Positions 4,033 to 6,649 of a DNA stretch of 6,649 nt are shown piece after piece. Both the position numbers and the translations under genes were made by a program. The notes beneath the pieces were generated by a model. The model was not told the DNA's origin, ran no database searches, and was given only the letters and a program-made list of their open reading frames with translations. Position 1 is the first letter of the stretch. Each line of letters starts with the position of its first letter. Source of the stretch: Oscillospiraceae bacterium (GTDB taxonomy: Bacteria > Bacillota > Clostridia > Oscillospirales > Oscillospiraceae); NCBI GenBank assembly GCA_017558545.1, contig JAFYUG010000037.1:1-6649 (forward strand). The letters run 5' to 3'.

Positions 4033-5472
4033 TCAGTTTCCATCGAAGATGGAGTATCCTTCGGCCTTTGCCTGTCCTATAAGGAAGAGGAAAACATCCG
4101 CAGGAACAAAGAAGATATTCTTGGGCAGATTGGGCACATAGCCGAAAACGTTCTTATCCTTGGTTATAACAAGGCAAACATCGGCTTCGGAGGCCTTGGA
4201 GATAATGGCATCCTTCTTGGAAAGGCGCATATTGCTGTCAAAGCGGACATCAACATATATCTTCTTTCTGCCGTTGACTATCATATCAAGATTCTTGCCG
4301 CTGGTCTTGATGCGGTTATAGCTGATATTGCCTTCCTCGGAGTCGGGGCCATAGAAGCGGAAATGGCGGTAAACCGCGGTCTCCACGATTTTCTCCATGT
4401 TGCCCTCGCCCTCGTTTATGCGTATATCGTTGAGCATCAGCATGGAGTTATGGATGGAGGCATCGGCAAGATACAGCTTGGGCTGCATCTTCTGAATGCG
4501 GCTGCCTTCGCTCTCCTGAGGCATGCACTGGTAAACAAGGCAGGCGGCTCTGAGATACTTGATATATTTTTCAATGGTGGGTCGGGTGGCGCAGTCTATC
4601 TCGCGCATGAGGGCCTCGTAGCTTATAACCTTGGGGCATTCAAGGCAGAGATAGAGGAATATTTTTTCAAGGTCGATGGTGTTGCGTATGCTGAAGCAAA
4701 CGCCTATATCTCGCAATAGAGCATCGCCAACAACGGTGCGCTGAATCATGCGCTGGATGCGGATATCGTCGGTTTCGCCTATGAGGTTGAGGAAGCCGCC
4801 GGTATACATATAATGGCGGAAATGATGTCTAAACTCGGATATGGAGTTTGCAATCTGCTTGAGGTCATTGGTGCTGGCATTGAGAATGCCGCTTGTGGGG
4901 ATAATGGACTTATCTATAACATCGTTGCTGCCCGTTGCGATCTGGCAATATTCGTAGAAGGAAATGGGCGGCAGATGCAGCAGTCTCTCATTTTCTCCGA
5001 TGCTGTCGGGACGGATGGAGCTTGTGAGGATAATGGTTATCTCATCAAAGGTCTCCTTCATGGCCTCAACATTTTTCTGCCATTCGGGGGAAAGCTGGAT
5101 ATCGTCGCAGAAGCAGAAGGTGCGTTTGCCAAGGTTGGGGCAAATGCTCTCTCTATAAGTTTTATAGATGTCATAGGGAGGCAGGAAGCTGAAGAAGGGA
5201 TGGCTGAAGTTCATGTGGATAATCTGCTTGGGATCCACACCCTTATCAATCAAATTCTGAATAACCTGATGGATGAGGGCAGTTTTGCCGGTGCGGTGGG
5301 GGCCAGCAAGGTGGATAACGCGGATTTTTTCATCATCCAGCAGCTTCACTATCTCTCCGTAAGCCGTTCTGTGGGTTGGCTTGAGGAACTGCTTCTGAAC
5401 GCTCCTAAGGTGCCACCACTGGTTATAACCGGAAAGTATCCTTATTATATTGCTTTGAGATGCTATTCCCAT
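4033..5472 (-). CDS. AAA+ family ATPase with DUF4143-like C-terminal domain
   Basis: This 479-residue protein has the architecture of the bacterial AAA_14/DUF4143 ATPases. A strand RVIHLAG leads into Walker A GPHRTGKT (57-64), Walker B is TFCFCDDIQ (118-126) with adjacent acidic residues D123-D124, and IILTSSIR (147-154) matches the sensor-like strand. SFYEYCQIA (171-179) fits the family's S-F-x-E-F/Y segment. The middle has a winged-helix-like part (about 262-315), and the end a restriction-nuclease-like domain. There, NLDMIVNGRKKIYVDVR (394-410) sits where relatives have a D-x9-12-E-V-K triad, but here it is D396 and D408-V-R410. The cellular role of this family is poorly defined; DNA binding or a selfish/defence role has been proposed. 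It lies 45 bp after glmL and 58 bp before the AOR gene on the same strand. The ATG at 5472 is preceded by AAAGGAG (5485-5491) at a rather long 12-base spacing. A function with its neighbours cannot be inferred. Confidence 0.87.
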   Translation of the reverse strand: MGIASQSNIIRILSGYNQWWHLRSVQKQFLKPTHRTAYGEIVKLLDDEKIRVIHLAGPHRTGKTALIHQVIQNLIDKGVDPKQIIHMNFSHPFFSFLPPYDIYKTYRESICPNLGKRTFCFCDDIQLSPEWQKNVEAMKETFDEITIILTSSIRPDSIGENERLLHLPPISFYEYCQIATGSNDVIDKSIIPTSGILNASTNDLKQIANSISEFRHHFRHYMYTGGFLNLIGETDDIRIQRMIQRTVVGDALLRDIGVCFSIRNTIDLEKIFLYLCLECPKVISYEALMREIDCATRPTIEKYIKYLRAACLVYQCMPQESEGSRIQKMQPKLYLADASIHNSMLMLNDIRINEGEGNMEKIVETAVYRHFRFYGPDSEEGNISYNRIKTSGKNLDMIVNGRKKIYVDVRFDSNMRLSKKDAIISKASEADVCLVITKDKNVFGYVPNLPKNIFFVPADVFLFLIGQAKAEGYSIFDGN

Positions 5473-5517
5473 GGCGCAACCTAGCTCCTTTTAGCCTGAG
5501 TAATATAGAAGTCCCCG

Positions 5518-6648
5518 CTATATTTCGCGGATATACTTCCTGAAAATTCTTAGAGCCTTGTCAGGCTCCGTTTCGGACATAAGTCCAAGGGCGAACATGA
5601 TATATTTTTCGTCCACATACAGCTTGGGGGACGTGGGCATCAGCTTCGTATCCTCCCCTTCTCCCTTTATGGCGGCGGAGAGAACTTCCCTTCTCCGGGG
5701 AGAGAAAACTATGGGGCCGCCCAAACCGATAACGGCGGGCACTTCGGAAAGGTCCTTGCCCTTTTGCACGGAAACTATGCCGTTGCCGGTATAGAGGGGC
5801 TGCAAAGTGCCGCAATGGCGCTCCACAGCGGTTTTAACGGCAATAGCCGTGAGGGCAACATGGTGGCTTTTGGCCTCGTCGCTTTCTGGGATGCTGAAAT
5901 TGCTTTTCAGCGCCTCATCCAGCTCCGCGGCGGCGGAAACGCCTGCTTCGGCAGCGGAATCGGAAAGAGTATCCAAATTATGATAGAGACCCAAATCGCC
6001 TTCCACGGTGCGCTTAAGCTTTGGCTCAATAAGACCCACAAGGTTCACCCCCTGTATGGTGGGGTAGCCTTCGCAGACGGAATAGACATCGGTGGTGGCT
6101 CCGCCAACGTCCACCAAAAGCACATCCCCTATTCCCTCTTCGTTTTCCGTGCCTTCAGCTGCCAGCTTTGCGGCAGAGAGCACAGCAACGGGGGTGGGAA
6201 CAAGAATTTTGGATATGATGCTTTGCGCTTTGTCTATGCCCTTGGCGCTTATTATCTCCTCCAAAAATACCGAGCGGATAATCTCGTTTACGGAGTCCAC
6301 ATCCAGCTTGCCAAGAGCGGGGAGAATATTTTTGGAGAAAAGAGCCTTTTTGCCGCCTTGGGTGAAAAGCTCGTCAATTTCGTCATAGGCGGATTTATTT
6401 CCCGCCACAACAATGGTACCCAAATTGGCCTTGCTCCCGGCGAGCATGGCCGCATTATGTATGATAGCCTTCTTGTCGCCGCCGTCTACGCCGCCGGCCA
6501 GCAAGACTATGTCGGGAGCGAGAGCTTCTATGGCAGATAAGTCCTCATCCTTAAGACGGAAGGAAAATGTGCCAACAATTTTTGCTCCTGCGCCGAAGGC
6601 CGCAAGGCGGGCAGCCTTTGTGGTAAGCTCGGGTGTGAGACCTATGCA
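5518..6648 (-). CDS. glmL: GlmL/MutL-family aminomutase accessory protein (5' truncated by window edge)
   Basis: The minus-strand frame is open from the window edge (first codon 6648-6646) to TAG at 5518-5520, giving 376 visible residues; family members have about 460, so roughly 80-90 N-terminal residues are missing. A TTG at 6504 is not a real start, because the preceding 48 codons (beginning CIGLTPELTTKAARLAAFGA) also match the family. Further hallmarks are IVLLAGGVDGGDKK, the actin-like phosphate-binding strand LLVDVGGATTDVYSV (visible residues about 177-191), the segment KRTVEGDLGLYHNLDTL, and GLGGPIVFSPRRREVLSAA (about 308-326), the adenosine-side motif. Members are ASKHA-fold ATPases that accompany B12-dependent mutases such as glutamate mutase (GlmS/GlmE), probably as reactivating or assembly factors. 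The mutase itself is not in the window and would be expected beyond the right edge; a related aminomutase is possible. It is the first visible gene of the minus-strand operon. Confidence 0.88.
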   Translation of the reverse strand, partial: CIGLTPELTTKAARLAAFGAGAKIVGTFSFRLKDEDLSAIEALAPDIVLLAGGVDGGDKKAIIHNAAMLAGSKANLGTIVVAGNKSAYDEIDELFTQGGKKALFSKNILPALGKLDVDSVNEIIRSVFLEEIISAKGIDKAQSIISKILVPTPVAVLSAAKLAAEGTENEEGIGDVLLVDVGGATTDVYSVCEGYPTIQGVNLVGLIEPKLKRTVEGDLGLYHNLDTLSDSAAEAGVSAAAELDEALKSNFSIPESDEAKSHHVALTAIAVKTAVERHCGTLQPLYTGNGIVSVQKGKDLSEVPAVIGLGGPIVFSPRRREVLSAAIKGEGEDTKLMPTSPKLYVDEKYIMFALGLMSETEPDKALRIFRKYIREI

Positions 6649-6649
6649 C

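Noticed and set aside
4000..5484. Plus-strand open frames of 239 and 223 codons opposite the ATPase gene
   Set aside because: They are shadows of the ATPase gene, which has Walker motifs and a good Shine-Dalgarno sequence on the minus strand.
5764..6540. A 258-codon plus-strand open frame opposite glmL
   Set aside because: It is antisense to the conserved GlmL motifs and shows no recognisable protein family.

Overview
The window looks like chromosome of a strictly anaerobic Clostridia bacterium, most likely a gut Oscillospirales/Ruminococcaceae-type amino-acid fermenter. This is inferred from a GlmL/MutL-family aminomutase accessory protein, a tungsten/molybdenum aldehyde:ferredoxin oxidoreductase family enzyme, a PucR-type regulator and the style of the intergenic palindromic repeats. 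No rRNA, tRNA or CRISPR array is visible.

Layout. Bases 1-284 hold the C-terminal DNA-binding end of a PucR-family regulator on the + strand, cut by the window edge. Bases 286-1547 form an accessory island bounded by two inverted, imperfect copies of a 40-bp sequence, each followed on its inner side by a strong hairpin of unrelated sequence. The island carries an AT-rich GNAT acetyltransferase (431-901) and a small DUF559 (Vsr-like PD-(D/E)xK fold) nuclease gene (1049-1468). The nuclease gene lies between two inverted multi-hairpin repeat modules, which supply its ribosome-binding site and the codons of its C-terminal tail. Bases 1543-1770 contain no credible gene but a dense nest of inverted repeats, ending in a strong terminator at 1765-1807.

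From 1814 to the right edge, four minus-strand genes read in one direction and are probably one operon, in transcription order: glmL-family protein (5' end outside the window), an AAA+ ATPase with a DUF4143-like C-terminus, a complete 629-residue AOR-family oxidoreductase, and an 85-residue MoaD/ThiS-like ubiquitin-fold protein. The first two are 45 bp apart, the ATPase and AOR 58 bp, and AOR and MoaD-like 13 bp. The last two are a known functional pairing, an AOR-type pterin enzyme with a sulfur-carrier-like protein. The GlmL protein would normally reactivate a B12-dependent mutase such as glutamate mutase, whose genes would be expected further right. The role of the ATPase here is unknown.

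The most noteworthy material is the DUF559 gene wrapped in inverted palindromic modules, which resembles in architecture the REP/RAYT arrangement but with a different enzyme, and the two-ended 40-bp-plus-hairpin boundary of the island.
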